Positions 5,624-6,465 of a stretch of DNA of 6,465 nt are shown piece by piece. Position numbers and translations under genes: made by a program. Location: positions 1-6,465 of the forward strand of contig JABFSD010000796.1 in the NCBI GenBank assembly GCA_013140935.1. The letters run 5' to 3'. The notes under the pieces were generated by a model. The model was not told the DNA's origin. It worked only from the letters and a program-made list of their open reading frames with translations, and ran no database searches. This DNA comes from Acidobacteriota bacterium. GTDB lineage: Bacteria > Acidobacteriota > Blastocatellia > RBC074. How positions within the stretch are numbered: position 1 is the stretch's first letter; each line of letters starts with the position of its first letter.

Positions 5624-6395
5624 GTGACGCGGCAGACTCAGCGTCGAGATAGAGCCACGCATCAGAGTGCGTCCGCAAAATCGAAGCCGGACACGCCGTC
5701 GTCACTGGCCCCGTCAGCACACGTTTCACCGCCTGTTGTTTGCGTATCCCTGGCACGCTTAGTACCAGGTTCTTACAACGCATCATCGTCGGAATCGTCA
5801 CCGACAACGCACGACGCGGCACGTCATTCAACGTAGCGAAACATCCATCATTCACTTGTTGCTGGCGACAGGCTTCTTCAAGCTCGACCACTTTCACCGC
5901 TTGCGGGTCGTTGAAATCACAGACCGATGGATCCATAAACGCCAGGTGTCCGTTCTCGCCGATGCCCAGCGCGGCGAAATCAGGCGGCTTGAATTCCAGC
6001 AGTCGCGCGTAGTTCTGACAGACCGCTGCCGGATTCGCCGCTTCGCCGCGCATTACGTGAAATTCCGCCAGCGGCACACGCATCACCAAACGATCAATTA
6101 AATAACGGCGAAACGATTGCGGCGCGTCATCATCAATGCCGAGATATTCGTCCAAATGATAAGCGATGACGCTCGTCCATTCGATGTCAGGTTCGGCAAC
6201 CAACGCCGCGAGCGTTTCGTTTTGCGACGGCGCGGCGGCAAACATTCCGGTCGCGCGGCCTTGTTCGTGAATCAGACTGCGAATTTCATCTGCCAACCTT
6301 GCGCCTGCCGCCGCGCCCATCTGCACGCGCGTGGCGTAAACGGCTATGTTTAATTGACCAGCCTTGAAAGTTTTGATGAGTCCAGTTTGTTTCAT
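5616..6395 (-). CDS. Glucosamine-6-phosphate deaminase/isomerase-family protein (NagB-like)
   Basis: A 259-residue protein of the NagB/6-phosphogluconolactonase superfamily. NagB turns glucosamine 6-phosphate into fructose 6-phosphate and ammonia in the cytoplasm. The N-terminal YATRVQMGAAAGARLADEI (20-38) is typical. AAPSQNET at 54-61 is the sugar-phosphate loop, HLDEYLGI at 80-87 matches the MDEY motif (Asp82), and GIGENGHLAFMDP at 144-156 is the catalytic loop. RKQQAVKRVLTGP (218-230) has the conserved Lys region. In E. coli NagB the loop is GxDGHIAFNEP; here Asn148 replaces the catalytic Asp, His150 is kept and Asp155 replaces the Glu. This GENGH version with CRQQQV (176-181) seems to mark a subfamily, so the exact reaction is not assured. 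The ATG at 6395 is the best start but has no clear Shine-Dalgarno sequence. The 3' end overlaps the cupin gene by 8 bases, leaving no room for a terminator between them. Confidence 0.85.
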   Translation of the reverse strand: MKQTGLIKTFKAGQLNIAVYATRVQMGAAAGARLADEIRSLIHEQGRATGMFAAAPSQNETLAALVAEPDIEWTSVIAYHLDEYLGIDDDAPQSFRRYLIDRLVMRVPLAEFHVMRGEAANPAAVCQNYARLLEFKPPDFAALGIGENGHLAFMDPSVCDFNDPQAVKVVELEEACRQQQVNDGCFATLNDVPRRALSVTIPTMMRCKNLVLSVPGIRKQQAVKRVLTGPVTTACPASILRTHSDAWLYLDAESAASLN

Positions 6396-6405
6396 AATGG
6401 TGAAA

Positions 6406-6455
6406 ACGTAGCGCGGGCTTCAGCCGGCGCACGTAGCGTGGACTTTAGTCCGCGC
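6406..6455. repeat. Two tandem 25-base units, each with a 20-base imperfect palindrome (REP-like)
   Basis: The units 6406-6430 and 6431-6455 each begin ACGTAGCG and match at 20 of 25 positions. Within them, GCGCGGGCTTCAGCCGGCGC (6411-6430) folds as a stem with one G-G mismatch. GCGTGGACTTTAGTCCGCGC (6436-6455) folds as a fully paired stem with one G-U wobble. One G-C pair in the first is A-T in the second, changed on both sides. They lie directly upstream of the NagB-like gene and may continue past the window edge. They look like repetitive extragenic palindromes. A role as a transcription terminator is possible but there is no U-tract. Confidence 0.7.
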
Positions 6456-6465
6456 GGTGTATCAA

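Overview
The window is densely packed, moderately GC-rich bacterial DNA with seven protein-coding genes and almost no spare sequence. Two observations suggest Acidobacteriota, perhaps Blastocatellia. One is a 2-oxoglutarate dehydrogenase E1 fused to an acyltransferase domain, an arrangement best known from Actinobacteria and, as I recall, also present in Acidobacteria. The other is a pair of small GC-rich palindromes of a kind I associate with such genomes. The assignment rests on memory of families, not on a search.

Left part (1-2869, minus strand): the first ~955 residues of a Kgd/OdhA-type multifunctional 2-oxoglutarate metabolism enzyme, running off the left edge. The order is a short E1 N-terminal helix region, an Ala/Pro linker, an E2-like acyltransferase domain, and the thiamine-diphosphate E1 dehydrogenase. 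A one-base deletion near 125-128 breaks the frame after about residue 914. Family-like sequence resumes in the next frame and continues to the edge.

Centre (2978-3717, minus strand): a two-gene toxin-antitoxin cassette. It has an 84-residue ribbon-helix-helix-type antitoxin with a strong ribosome binding site, then a PIN-domain ribonuclease toxin whose ATG overlaps the antitoxin TGA. The cassette lies just upstream of the dehydrogenase gene on the same strand.

Right of centre (3787-5623, plus strand): a tight three-gene run diverging from the antitoxin. It encodes a class I SAM methyltransferase, a membrane-anchored or exported cyclase-family metal hydrolase, and a small single-domain cupin. 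Gaps of 10-12 bases and clear ribosome binding sites suggest one operon. The shared substrate, if any, cannot be read from the sequence.

Right end (5616-6465): a glucosamine-6-phosphate deaminase/isomerase-family gene on the minus strand, whose 3' end overlaps that of the cupin gene by 8 bases. Beyond its start are two tandem 25-base units, each containing a 20-base hairpin. The differences between the copies include a compensatory base-pair change. I saw no RNA genes, CRISPR arrays, insertion sequences or convincing terminators. No gene-free stretch exceeds 300 bases.
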